This document shows positions 23,725 to 30,663 of a DNA stretch of 48,086 nt, piece by piece. How positions within the stretch are numbered: position 1 is the first letter of the stretch; each line of letters begins with the position of its first letter. The position numbers and the translations under genes are program-made. The stretch lies in the IMG/VR virus record IMGVR_UViG_3300021131_000010, positions 1-48,086 of that record; one strand, 5' to 3'. Below the pieces are notes generated by a model that saw nothing but the letters and a program-made list of their open reading frames with translations, was not told where the DNA came from and did not search any database. The DNA comes from a virus.

Positions 23725-24729
23725 ATGGCTGAAAACCTTTATTACACCGATGAACAATTCATTGAAGTATGGAAAAGGCTAGGTAGCCCTTCCGATGTTG
23801 CCAAAGAATTAAGAATGGATGTGAGGTCTGCCTACAATAGAAGAAGGTCTATTGAGTTCAGGCTTGGCATTGATCTTCCTACATCCAAAGATCAAAGACT
23901 TAATCAAGTCAAAAAGATTAAAAAGATAGAGCAAACTTCTGGTCATGTCCGCAGGGGCATTGAAATTAAAGACAAAGGTAGAGTATTAGTATTTAGCGAT
24001 GCTCACTTCCAACCTGGTGTTGTTACTCCTGCATATAAAGCCCTTTTGAAAATTATTAAGCAATTCAAAGGTGAGTTAAAAGCGATTGTAGCCAATGGAG
24101 ATATGTTCGATGGAAGTCAAAATAGCGCACATAAGAGGATTCAATGGTCTCAGACCCCAACTGTCCGAGAGGAATTAGAAGCTACTCAAGAATTCATGGA
24201 AGGCATTGAAAAGGCTGCTTCTAAAAATACTCCCCTAATATGGTGTCTAGGTAATCACGATGCTAGATTTGAGACTTTCCTTTCTAATAGCGGTGCAAGT
24301 TCTTATGAAGGAATTAAAGGTTTTAGCCTAAAAGACCACTTCCCTCTATGGAAATCTTGCTGGTCATTCTATGTAAATGAAGATACCTGCATCAAACATC
24401 GGTGGAAGGGTGGATTTGGGGCTACAAGAGCCAATGCCCTGCAATCTGGGATCAACTATATCTGCGGTCACACTCACAATTTAAGTGTTTTCCCTGTCAC
24501 CGACCTTAGTCCTGCATTTAACATGGGTACAAGATGGGGTGTCCAAACTGGTACTCTTGCTGATGTACATTCCGATGCCTTTGTACATTATACAGAAGAT
24601 GCACCAGTTGATTGGCGATCTGGATTTGTATTATTGTCATGGGAAAATGGCAGAATGTTAATGCCAGAGATGATTATGGTATCTGGTGAAGATGAGTATG
24701 AGTTCCGAGGTTCAATACACAAGGTATAA
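23725..24729 (+). CDS. Calcineurin-like metallophosphoesterase with N-terminal HTH-like region
   Basis: This 334-residue protein begins with a possible DNA-binding helix-turn-helix (SPSDVAKELRMDVRSAYNRR, about 20-45). It continues with a two-metal phosphoesterase core: VFSDAHFQ (D92, H94), ANGDMFDG (D126), CLGNHDAR (N177, H178) and ICGHTHNL (H249, H251). Related enzymes cut phosphodiester bonds in DNA, cyclic nucleotides or proteins. The HTH-like start suggests a DNA-linked role. It is followed after two bases by the Ntn-hydrolase-like gene. Confidence 0.85.
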   Translation: MAENLYYTDEQFIEVWKRLGSPSDVAKELRMDVRSAYNRRRSIEFRLGIDLPTSKDQRLNQVKKIKKIEQTSGHVRRGIEIKDKGRVLVFSDAHFQPGVVTPAYKALLKIIKQFKGELKAIVANGDMFDGSQNSAHKRIQWSQTPTVREELEATQEFMEGIEKAASKNTPLIWCLGNHDARFETFLSNSGASSYEGIKGFSLKDHFPLWKSCWSFYVNEDTCIKHRWKGGFGATRANALQSGINYICGHTHNLSVFPVTDLSPAFNMGTRWGVQTGTLADVHSDAFVHYTEDAPVDWRSGFVLLSWENGRMLMPEMIMVSGEDEYEFRGSIHKV

Positions 24730-24731
24730 CC

Positions 24732-25151
24732 ATGACTACTATTGTTGGCGATTGGGTTAATAAAGTATTAGTTTCGGATAGTCAGTTCTCCGATGAAGAT
24801 ACTGGTATCAAATACTTTGAAGAAAAGATTGTCGCAATAGATGGTGGCTGGTTAGGAGTTGCAGGAAATTGGAGTGATTGCGAAAAGGTGGTTGAGTACA
24901 TCAACAAAAAGAGCAAAGTAAAACCAAAGCTAAAGCCAGATAGTTCTTTTATTAAATTGACCAAAGAAGGTCTTTTTTACTGCGGTGATGACCTGGAATG
25001 GGAAAGAGCCAAGACATTTATGGCTATTGGGTCTGGAGCAATGGCAGCCGAAGTATGTATGCGAATGGGTTTGACAGCAGAAGAAGCGGTGAAATGGGCT
25101 TGTAATGTAGACCTAAAAAGTCATGAACCCATTAAAACTTACAACTTATAG
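24732..25151 (+). CDS. Ntn-hydrolase/HslV-proteasome-like protein
   Basis: This 139-residue protein starts MTTIVGDW; removal of Met would leave Thr as an N-terminal nucleophile. VSDSQFS (D16) and EEKIVAIDG (K32) match the catalytic Asp and Lys spacing of proteasome beta/HslV. The C-terminal MAIGSGAMAAEVCMRMGLTA and VKWACNVDL are typical of phage proteasome-like proteins. It may be a protease or amidase, or a self-assembling ring. It is co-transcribed with the phosphoesterase and ends in a perfect inverted repeat. Confidence 0.75.
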   Translation: MTTIVGDWVNKVLVSDSQFSDEDTGIKYFEEKIVAIDGGWLGVAGNWSDCEKVVEYINKKSKVKPKLKPDSSFIKLTKEGLFYCGDDLEWERAKTFMAIGSGAMAAEVCMRMGLTAEEAVKWACNVDLKSHEPIKTYNL

Positions 25152-25183
25152 GTATCAATTTTCTATACATATTGATACCTATA
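25147..25183. repeat. 13-bp perfect inverted repeat after the Ntn-hydrolase-like gene
   Basis: TATAGGTATCAAT (25147-25159) and ATTGATACCTATA (25171-25183) flank an 11-base loop; the first arm includes the stop codon. It is AT-rich and lacks a T-run, so it is a poor intrinsic terminator. It may stabilise mRNA or bind a regulator. The 76 bases that follow hold no gene, but ATTAATGA occurs twice. Confidence 0.65.
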
Positions 25184-25259
25184 TGTATAAATTTATTAAA
25201 AATTCATGCACTTTGTATTATTAATGAGTCTTTAAATAACTTAAAGCCTTATTAATGAA

Positions 25260-25388
25260 TCATTTAACATAATTTTTAAAGAGTTCTTTAATGCTGGATA
25301 AGTAAGAGTTAACCCAAAACTCACCAGCTTGTTTTACTTGCTCTAAAAAGGCTTCATACTGCTTATAAGTTTTTTCAAAATCGTACAT
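25260..25388 (-). CDS. Very small protein, unknown
   Basis: A 42-residue frame starts at the ATG at 25388-25386 after AAAGGAG at good spacing. It ends TGA at 25260. The sequence (MYDFEKTYKQYEAFLEQVKQ) is helical and amphipathic, faintly like the start of phasin-type proteins. The strong ribosome site is the main support. Confidence 0.6.
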   Translation of the reverse strand: MYDFEKTYKQYEAFLEQVKQAGEFWVNSYLSSIKELFKNYVK

Positions 25389-25434
25389 AGCAATCTCCTT
25401 TAAGTTATATTGCATTGCACCATTTTATCTTTTT

Positions 25435-25486
25435 TTGTAAAGTTTTTAAACTTTTTTGTAAAGTATTATTCAATCAATTGTAAAGT
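25435..25486. repeat. Three TTGTAAAGT direct repeats (iteron-like)
   Basis: TTGTAAAGT occurs at 25435-25443, 25456-25464 and 25478-25486, spaced 21 and 22 bases, about two helical turns. They lie in the AT-rich 164-bp gap between two leftward genes, near the recombination and replication genes. They could be initiator-binding iterons of an origin. On the other strand they read TTTACAA, so they could alternatively be stacked -35 elements. Confidence 0.6.
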
Positions 25487-25552
25487 TTTACCAAAATACA
25501 AGCACCAGGGCTATAAACATACAAAAAAATAATGTCACCCCATCATATTCAT

Positions 25553-25876
25553 TCATTGAATTCGACTCCCCATCATAATTCCATCTGCGATCTTATCCCA
25601 ATGATAACCTATTGATTCATTGGCAATTTCTAGAAGTTCTTCCTCAGTTATGTCATAGGTGGATTCAAACCGCTTGCGCCCAAGCCCATGCAATCCAGTA
25701 TCTCCTCGATGGTGCTCTCTGCACAAAGGTATGACAGGGGAATTTTTTCTGGCTGAAGTTCTGCGGATGTGGTGAATTTCCGCAGGTGTTCCCTCTCCAT
25801 ATCCAAGAAAGAAGCAAAGGACACATCCAAATCTAGCGAGTTTGTCATAGTGTTCTTTTTCTTTTTTAGTTCCCAT
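25553..25876 (-). CDS. HNH endonuclease (P1 Ref-like)
   Basis: This 107-residue protein has FGCVLCFF, then AEIHHIRRTSARKNSPVIPL, CREHHRGDTGLHGLGRKRFE. This is the Cys/His pattern of Ref-type and related phage HNH nucleases. P1 Ref cuts DNA in RecA-bound displacement loops, so this enzyme probably acts in recombination with NinB and RusA encoded nearby. The start overlaps the preceding small gene by 11 bases. Confidence 0.8.
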   Translation of the reverse strand: MGTKKEKEHYDKLARFGCVLCFFLGYGEGTPAEIHHIRRTSARKNSPVIPLCREHHRGDTGLHGLGRKRFESTYDITEEELLEIANESIGYHWDKIADGIMMGSRIQ

Positions 25877-26021
25877 TTGGTTTATTTTGTTCTATCCATT
25901 GCTTAATAATGGATAAAAACCCTTCTCCAATTAATAATGCCATCGCATCTTTATCTAAAAAAAGTTCTGCATCGGCTGAACCATCTTCATTCTCTCGAAC
26001 CACTTTGACTTCAATGTTCAA
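25866..26021 (-). CDS. Small acidic protein, TTG start, unknown
   Basis: The 51-residue frame begins with TTG at 26021-26019, with AAGGAG six bases upstream. It overlaps both NinB and the HNH gene by 11 bases each. Sequence: NIEVKVVRENEDGSADAELF, followed by a helix ending IKQWIEQNKPNGN. The ribosome site and tight overlaps support it. No family is recognised. Confidence 0.6.
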   Translation of the reverse strand: MNIEVKVVRENEDGSADAELFLDKDAMALLIGEGFLSIIKQWIEQNKPNGN

Positions 26022-26400
26022 TTTCAACTCCTTGTTCGGCTGCCCATGCCATTACATATTCTATGAATTCTGACATTTCTGCAATGGTTAAACTTGATGT
26101 ATGACGAAAAACAATATCTACCCCATGAGAATCAATAGAAGGTAAAATTTCTATAGGTTCACCCCTGGCTCTTAGCCAACCAGCAGTAAGGAGTCTTTTC
26201 CATGTATCTACTTCTCTATATGATCCTGCCCATTCTACCTTTTTGGATATGGCTTGCATAATCGAGTGTAGAAGCGCATTTTGTTCGAGACTGCGGGTAG
26301 GTAGCTTGATCTCTACGATGTAGCCTTGTGGGGCTGTTTTGACCGCTTCTAGGGCATTTTTTCTAGCGACATCATGTGCCAAATAGAAAAGTTGTTTCAT
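26011..26400 (-). CDS. NinB/Orf recombination mediator-like protein
   Basis: This 129-residue protein resembles lambda NinB (Orf), which binds single-stranded DNA and helps load recombinases. Diagnostic parts are TRSLEQNALLHSIMQAISKK, DTWKRLLTAGWLRARGE and LTIAEMSEFIEYVMAWAAEQ. It sits with RusA and HNH genes, a lambda-nin-like recombination group. Its start overlaps the membrane-protein gene upstream (ATGA). Confidence 0.88.
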   Translation of the reverse strand: MKQLFYLAHDVARKNALEAVKTAPQGYIVEIKLPTRSLEQNALLHSIMQAISKKVEWAGSYREVDTWKRLLTAGWLRARGEPIEILPSIDSHGVDIVFRHTSSLTIAEMSEFIEYVMAWAAEQGVEIEH

Positions 26401-26543
26401 TTTGTGGCTAATAGGTACAAACCAATGTTGGAAAATGAGTAACCAGCATAGACCATTGACATTGCCAAATTGCCTTTATATCCCTGCTCAATTGAAATGT
26501 AAGCATAGATCAATCCAGTAACAATGATTAGCCAAGCACTCAA
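26397..26543 (-). CDS. Small membrane protein, TTG start
   Basis: This 48-residue frame starts with TTG at 26543-26541 and ends TGA overlapping the ninB start. It has two hydrophobic helices (AWLIIVTGLIYAYISI and YSFSNIGLYLLA) joined by a short polar loop. The gap-free coupling to both neighbours suggests it is real. No function is evident. Confidence 0.5.
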   Translation of the reverse strand: MSAWLIIVTGLIYAYISIEQGYKGNLAMSMVYAGYSFSNIGLYLLATK

Positions 26544-26704
26544 AAGGTTTTCCCACCCCAGACTTGTGATTCCAAATGTTTGATGTAAGAGTCCTGGTGC
26601 TCAATATGCTTTAGCAGCTTGTCATAAGCCAATCGCCAATAGTCTGCATCCATCTTGACTTTTTTTAATTCTTCTTGAAGTCGGTTCACTTCCATACTGT
26701 CCAT
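26540..26704 (-). CDS. Small coiled-coil protein, unknown
   Basis: The strongly charged helical sequence (EVNRLQEELKKVKMDADYWR, LLKHIEHQDSYIKHLESQ) suggests a coiled coil. I take the ATG at 26704, which reduces overlap with the gene upstream; ATGs at 26761, 26728 and 26695 are also possible. A G-rich stretch, GGGGGG, lies just before. No domain is recognised. Confidence 0.5.
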   Translation of the reverse strand: MDSMEVNRLQEELKKVKMDADYWRLAYDKLLKHIEHQDSYIKHLESQVWGGKTF

Positions 26705-26886
26705 TCCCCCCGATTCCCTTTTTGCCATTGTTCTACGAAAGATTGTTGCAATTTCATCCATAATTTGATTGTCCTTTCACCACGAATGTAAACCTGAAAC
26801 TTTTTGAGACCCCAAGCCTTGCGGTAGGCAAGCAACTGCCTGACAGCGCATTGAAATTTATGCGATTCGACTTGGGTGGTATTCAT
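26686..26886 (-). CDS. Small basic protein, unknown
   Basis: This 66-residue protein is basic and helical (CAVRQLLAYRKAWGLKKFQV, then WMKLQQSFVEQWQKGNRGEW). It may belong to small phage families with a conserved Cys/Arg start, but I cannot confirm this. It overlaps both neighbours, so the frame assignment is moderately certain. Confidence 0.5.
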   Translation of the reverse strand: MNTTQVESHKFQCAVRQLLAYRKAWGLKKFQVYIRGERTIKLWMKLQQSFVEQWQKGNRGEWTVWK

Positions 26887-27091
26887 ACTGCCAGACTTCT
26901 TTTCTACCTTTGGTATGGGGATTGCAAACTAAAATTCTGCTCAAATATCGCTGTCTGCGAAGATAACAAAGTGCCATCGAGATTTGAGGGGCTTTAAGGT
27001 CGGTTTTTACAGCAATGTCATACAAAGTCAAAGGTGCTTGTTCAGCAATGAATATTGCTCTGACCTTGGATGCTGCGCCTTGCTTTTCCAT
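26858..27091 (-). CDS. Winged-helix-like DNA-binding protein
   Basis: The 77-residue frame starts at the ATG at 27091, six bases after AAGGAG (a TTG at 27094 is less likely). The order of segments, ASKVRAIFIAEQAPLTLYDI, then KTDLKAPQISMALCYLRRQR and a wing GRKEVWQYEYHP, is that of a winged helix. It probably binds DNA in early gene control or replication. Confidence 0.65.
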   Translation of the reverse strand: MEKQGAASKVRAIFIAEQAPLTLYDIAVKTDLKAPQISMALCYLRRQRYLSRILVCNPHTKGRKEVWQYEYHPSRIA

Positions 27092-27120
27092 CAACTACTC
27101 CTTGTAATAGGTTAATAATC

Positions 27121-27882
27121 TTACTTCTTTTTTTTATCTCTGGCATCCAGAATAAATTTTTTCATCTCAAAATAGCTACCAAATCTGGATTGTTGAGGAT
27201 CACCACCACACTCAATGCGATAGGCTTCCTCGATTTGCTGATCAGTACCCAGGGGTAATTCTTTGGCTTTTTGTTGGGCTTGTTGAATCCAACTAGCTTC
27301 AAAAGACCGCCAACCTTTAAAAATGATGGTTTCCAAAACATCTGCCAATGGCATCTTGGCTAATTCAGCTTCTTTAATCAATCTTGCAAGAACTCTATCG
27401 GTTACTGGTGCTTTAAGCCTTTTCCTATAAACCAAAAAATCTTTCCAAAGATCAACACTTACACCTTCAGGTGTCTTTGTCTCTCTCTTTGTCTCTGTCT
27501 CTGTCTCTGTCTCTGTCTCTGTCTCTGTCTCTGTCTCTGTCTCTGTCTCTGTCTCTGTCTCTGGTATAGCATCTTGATAACACTCTGCTAGCACTCCGCT
27601 AGCAATAGAAAATAATCCCTTATCTATCAATGGTTTAAGACCGATAGTTACATCCTTTTCTGACCATCTAAGGCGAAAAGCTATTTCTTCTATAGACCCA
27701 TCAAAAATACCATCTTTTGACTCACTTGCTAGCAACCAAAGCATAGGTGCTAGCGCCTTGCTAGCAATAGGCAAGCGAGAAAAATCTCTATCATCCAAAA
27801 GAGTTTTGTGAAGTTTTACCCAGGGTGGATTGCGATCTTTATAGTGCTGAAAGGATTGCCAGTTTTTAGGAATTAGCAGCAT
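27121..27882 (-). CDS. Replication initiator/helicase-loader-like protein with (Glu-Thr)n linker
   Basis: This 253-residue protein has an N-terminal winged-helix region (WVKLHKTLLDDRDFSRLPIA, then LRWSEKDVTIGLKPLIDKGL) as in phage replication proteins of the O/DnaT type. A Glu-Thr repeat linker follows (residues about 108-134). The C-terminal half (LWKDFLVYRKRLKAPVTDRV, IFKGWRSFEASWIQ) resembles the DnaT-like domain that binds single-stranded DNA and helicase. It probably loads the host replicative helicase, since no phage helicase or polymerase is seen. Confidence 0.7.
   Translation of the reverse strand: MLLIPKNWQSFQHYKDRNPPWVKLHKTLLDDRDFSRLPIASKALAPMLWLLASESKDGIFDGSIEEIAFRLRWSEKDVTIGLKPLIDKGLFSIASGVLAECYQDAIPETETETETETETETETETETETETKRETKTPEGVSVDLWKDFLVYRKRLKAPVTDRVLARLIKEAELAKMPLADVLETIIFKGWRSFEASWIQQAQQKAKELPLGTDQQIEEAYRIECGGDPQQSRFGSYFEMKKFILDARDKKKK
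27491..27562. repeat. Hexanucleotide microsatellite, 12 x GTCTCT
   Basis: Twelve perfect GTCTCT units lie in the initiator-like gene, with imperfect units on both sides. On the coding strand they encode alternating Glu and Thr. The unit is six bases, so slippage would change linker length without breaking the frame. Confidence 0.95.
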
Positions 27883-28090
27883 TGCTATCCCCCTCTACTG
27901 GGTTATTTTTGTTGTATTCGGCTTGTTCTATCAATTCTTGAGCATTTTTAATAACTGCTCTAAATTGACCTATGGTAAGCATTACTAATTGTGGTTCTGA
28001 ATATTGCAGATCACCTACTGATTTAAAACAAATAAATCCTGTCTGACCTGCATAGACTTCGACCCCATCATGGGATGGAAATTCAAGCAT
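27866..28090 (-). CDS. Small protein, unknown
   Basis: The 74-residue frame starts at the ATG at 28090 behind AAAAAAGGACAACAA (a TTG at 28111 would add seven). The sequence begins MLEFPSHDGVEVYAGQTGFI and continues with a helical C-terminal part, FRAVIKNAQELIEQAEYN. It overlaps the initiator gene by 17 bases. No family is recognised. Confidence 0.6.
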   Translation of the reverse strand: MLEFPSHDGVEVYAGQTGFICFKSVGDLQYSEPQLVMLTIGQFRAVIKNAQELIEQAEYNKNNPVEGDSNAANS

Positions 28091-28172
28091 TTGTTGTCCT
28101 TTTTTCTTCAAAAGTTATATGAGCATCTCGCTAATTTCTACTCAAAAGCTATTGAGTAGTTTTGTAATCATA

Positions 28173-28535
28173 CTACTTTTTAATTTCTAACTCAGAAATT
28201 TTTACTAGGGATTTCCCTTGTCGAATGATTTCACCCCTATAGACATGAAGTTCATCGACCTGGGAGTCATCATCAAATAGTCCAGCTTGTACTAAAGCAT
28301 CGAGCAAACTTTTAATGCGATTGTCAATATCAGATTTCCTGCGATCTTTGAAATGTAGGGTGGTTGTCAAAGACAACCTTTTGTTCCCAAAAGTAACCTT
28401 TTGTTGGCTCACTATATGAGCCACTTCTTTTTTAAACTCTCTGGCTGCCAGGGTAAGAAATCGCCTTGAACCAGCAAATCCCCAGTAGCTATTAACTGAG
28501 GGTGGCAAGGGCAAAATCAAGGTTATTTCGATCAT
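28173..28535 (-). CDS. rusA: RusA-like Holliday junction resolvase
   Basis: The 120-residue form begins at the ATG at 28535 (MIEITLILPLPPSVNSYWG), matching the RusA family start; a TTG at 28598 gives 141 residues. The catalytic region SDIDNRIKSLLDALVQAGLF and DDDSQVDELHVY has the conserved acidic residues. It cuts four-way DNA junctions to clear branches before packaging. A TTGACA upstream (28598-28593) could serve as -35. Confidence 0.9.
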   Translation of the reverse strand: MIEITLILPLPPSVNSYWGFAGSRRFLTLAAREFKKEVAHIVSQQKVTFGNKRLSLTTTLHFKDRRKSDIDNRIKSLLDALVQAGLFDDDSQVDELHVYRGEIIRQGKSLVKISELEIKK

Positions 28536-28558
28536 GTCGCATTTTTGCACATAACTTG

Positions 28559-28586
28559 TTGCAGGTGTAATAGTTTTGTGTAATAC
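28559..28586 (+). promoter_or_regulatory. Early promoter TTGCAG-N16-TAATACTA for the rightward block
   Basis: TTGCAG (28559-28564), 16 bases and TAATAC (28581-28586) precede ACTTGTGTCAACTTACGAAAGGG and the gene at 28619. The same TTGCAG-N16-TAATACTA arrangement occurs at 30769-30796. It overlaps a possible leftward promoter for rusA, so the two directions may compete. Confidence 0.7.
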
Positions 28587-28618
28587 TACTTGTGTCAACT
28601 TACGAAAGGGAGATAAAG

Positions 28619-28918
28619 ATGTACAACAACAATCGCTATTATGAGCCAGAAGATGATGATTCAGATTTGCTGGATGATCGAGTTGCTGAACTCATGAAAG
28701 ATGAATACAGCATTGAAAAGTATCACAACTTTGCTGAAGGTATTTCAGAAGCAAAAGAAGCAGATCGAGTCATCATTGAAGAAATGCTTTCCAAATCTCA
28801 TGCTGATATGGACTTTGAAGCCCTGGGTCGCAAACTATGGTCTATGGCTTATGAGTACATGGAAAACTATGCAATCAGTCATGCAGAAGAAAACTTAGCA
28901 TCAGGTTATTTAGATTAA
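28619..28918 (+). CDS. Acidic small protein, unknown
   Basis: The 99-residue frame starts at the ATG at 28619, behind ACGAAAGGGAGATAAAG (an upstream TTG at 28592 is unlikely). It is acidic (YEPEDDDSDLLDDRVAELMK) and helical. It heads the recombination operon. An acidic first early gene could be a DNA mimic, but no motif shows this. Confidence 0.65.
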   Translation: MYNNNRYYEPEDDDSDLLDDRVAELMKDEYSIEKYHNFAEGISEAKEADRVIIEEMLSKSHADMDFEALGRKLWSMAYEYMENYAISHAEENLASGYLD

Positions 28919-28939
28919 TCATCACTTAAGGAAATAAAC

Positions 28940-29473
28940 ATGAAAACTTTTAATGAACTTCGCAAAATCAATGTCAATGAGCACACCGAAAAGAAAGGTC
29001 GATTTACTTATCTTTCTTGGACATGGGCTGTAGATCAGCTATTGCAAAATGATCCATCTGCTACCTGGACTTTTGGCGATCCAGTTTACTTTAATGAAAC
29101 TATGATGGTCTTTTGTACTGTCAATGCTTTTGGCAAATCTATGACCTGCCAGATGCCAGTTATCAATAATCAGAATAAAGCTATCCCTAATCCAAATGCT
29201 ATGGATGTGAATACAGCGATGATGCGCTGCTTAACCAAGACAATATCACTTTTTGGTCTGGGTCTGTACATTTATTCTGGAGATGATCTGCCCTTTGAAG
29301 ATGAAAAAGAGCCAGTAGATACTGCGCCATATATCAAAAATATTATGAAATCTTTGACTATGGATGAGTTAAAAAATAACTACATCGCAGCAGTTAAGGC
29401 TTGTGGCACATTAAAAGAATTGGAGCAAGCCAAAGACATTCGCAAGAATGAATTAGTGGCGGTGCAATCATGA
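28940..29473 (+). CDS. Single-strand annealing protein, Sak3/DUF1071-like
   Basis: This 177-residue recombinase has RFTYLSWTWAVDQLLQNDPS near the start and a conserved core: MPVINNQNKAIPNP, then DVNTAMMRCLTKTISLFGLG, then LYIYSGDDLPFEDE. These are hallmarks of Sak3-type annealing proteins. It pairs complementary strands in phage recombination, working with the exonuclease encoded next and SSB. Its stop overlaps the exonuclease start by four bases. Confidence 0.85.
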   Translation: MKTFNELRKINVNEHTEKKGRFTYLSWTWAVDQLLQNDPSATWTFGDPVYFNETMMVFCTVNAFGKSMTCQMPVINNQNKAIPNPNAMDVNTAMMRCLTKTISLFGLGLYIYSGDDLPFEDEKEPVDTAPYIKNIMKSLTMDELKNNYIAAVKACGTLKELEQAKDIRKNELVAVQS

Positions 29474-30090
29474 CCGACATATTACAAGGCACTCCAGAGT
29501 GGCATCAGCTTCGCCTGGGTAAAGTGACTGCATCCAGGGTGGCTGACATCCTGGCTAAGACTAAAACTGGTGTTTCTGCAAGTAGGGGTAATTACCTAAT
29601 TGAATTGGCAATTCAAAGGGTTACAGGTCAGATTGAAGAATCCTATACTAATGCTGCTATGGCATGGGGGACTGAAACTGAACCGAAAGCGAGAATGGCT
29701 TATGAGGTATTTAATGATGTCCTGGTTGAACAAGTACCTTTTGTGGATCATCCCACCATTAAAGGCTTTGGTGCTAGTCCTGATGGGCTGGTTAATATTG
29801 ATGGGCTTTGTGAAATCAAGTGTCCCAATTCTGCAACTCATTGGTCATATTTAAAATCTGGTGAGCCACCCAATAAATACTTTATTCAGATGCAAGCCCA
29901 GATAGCTTGTACTCAAAGAGATTGGAATGACTTTATTTCTTTTGATCCCAGGATGCCAGAGAAAAGTCGATTGTTTGTGAAAAGGGTTTTCCGAGATGAC
30001 AAGTTCATTGGCATCATGGAAGATGAAGTAAAGCAGTTTTTGGAAGAAGTAGATAGAGAAACCGAACTCATGTTAAATCGGCAAATTTAA
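29470..30090 (+). CDS. YqaJ/lambda-exonuclease-like recombination nuclease
   Basis: This 206-residue PD-(D/E)XK nuclease has GTPEWHQLRLGKVTASRVAD at the start, GTETEPKAR, GASPDGLV (D105), LCEIKCP (E115, K117) and YFIQMQAQIACT (Q140/Q142), the complete catalytic set. It digests one strand from double-strand ends to make substrates for the annealing protein. Coupling with Sak3 and SSB is a complete Red-like system. Confidence 0.9.
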   Translation: MTDILQGTPEWHQLRLGKVTASRVADILAKTKTGVSASRGNYLIELAIQRVTGQIEESYTNAAMAWGTETEPKARMAYEVFNDVLVEQVPFVDHPTIKGFGASPDGLVNIDGLCEIKCPNSATHWSYLKSGEPPNKYFIQMQAQIACTQRDWNDFISFDPRMPEKSRLFVKRVFRDDKFIGIMEDEVKQFLEEVDRETELMLNRQI

Positions 30091-30103
30091 TCAAGGATAA
30101 ATC

Positions 30104-30517
30104 ATGGCATCAGTAAATAAAGTAATCATTGTGGGCAACCTGGGTAAAGACCCTGAACTTCGCAGCTTTCCAGATGGCAGCCCAGTTTGTAACATTTCTG
30201 TAGCTTGTACCGAAAAATACAAGGATAAGCAGGGTGAGCAAAAAGAAGTAACTGAATGGGTCAATGTAGTCTTTTTTGGGAAACTGGCTGAAATCGCTGG
30301 TGACTATCTTAGAAAAGGCAGTTCGGTCTATGTTGAAGGCAAATTAAAGACTGAGAAATACACCGACAAAAATACTGGAGTAGAGAAGTACTCTACAAAG
30401 GTCATAGGCAGCACTATGCAGATGTTAGGGGGTAAGCCTTCAGATGATTCAAAACCTTCTCAAAGCCCTCAAAAAGCAGTCAATTTAGCCGATTTAGATT
30501 CCGATATACCTTTCTAG
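30104..30517 (+). CDS. ssb: Single-stranded DNA-binding protein
   Basis: This 137-residue SSB has an OB-fold with [20 protein letters not shown] at the start and [20 protein letters not shown] in the middle. It ends with the acidic tip DLDSDIPF that recruits partner proteins in bacterial SSBs. It protects single strands during replication and recombination. It is transcribed with Sak3 and exonuclease. Confidence 0.95.
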   Translation: MASVNKVIIVGNLGKDPELRSFPDGSPVCNISVACTEKYKDKQGEQKEVTEWVNVVFFGKLAEIAGDYLRKGSSVYVEGKLKTEKYTDKNTGVEKYSTKVIGSTMQMLGGKPSDDSKPSQSPQKAVNLADLDSDIPF

Positions 30518-30526
30518 GAGAGAACC

Positions 30527-30655
30527 ATGAAAAAATATGCAATCGCAGCAGCTTTATTTTTTGTAGTAGGTCTTGCTTCAGCCCAGTATGCAAATTGCTG
30601 GCAGCAATATGTGTGCGGTGGTGGTGGCTGCCATTGGGTCACTATTTGCAGGTAA
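30527..30655 (+). CDS. Secreted four-cysteine mini-protein
   Basis: The 42-residue frame starts at the ATG at 30527 behind TAGGAG, which overlaps the ssb stop. Residues 1-19 are a signal peptide (KK, then a hydrophobic AAALFFVVGLASA) with an ASA cleavage site. The mature part has about 23 residues and four Cys (24, 30, 35, 41) around a GGGG turn, probably forming two disulphides in the periplasm. It is too short for a known enzyme. It could affect the envelope or exclude other phages; function unknown. Confidence 0.7.
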   Translation: MKKYAIAAALFFVVGLASAQYANCWQQYVCGGGGCHWVTICR

Positions 30656-30663
30656 AATGAACA

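Noticed and set aside
26011-26400. Virulence or toxin island
   Set aside because: Genes here are ordinary phage recombination functions (NinB, HNH, RusA).
27481-27562. CRISPR-like repeat
   Set aside because: The six-base units are contiguous without spacers; it is a coding microsatellite.
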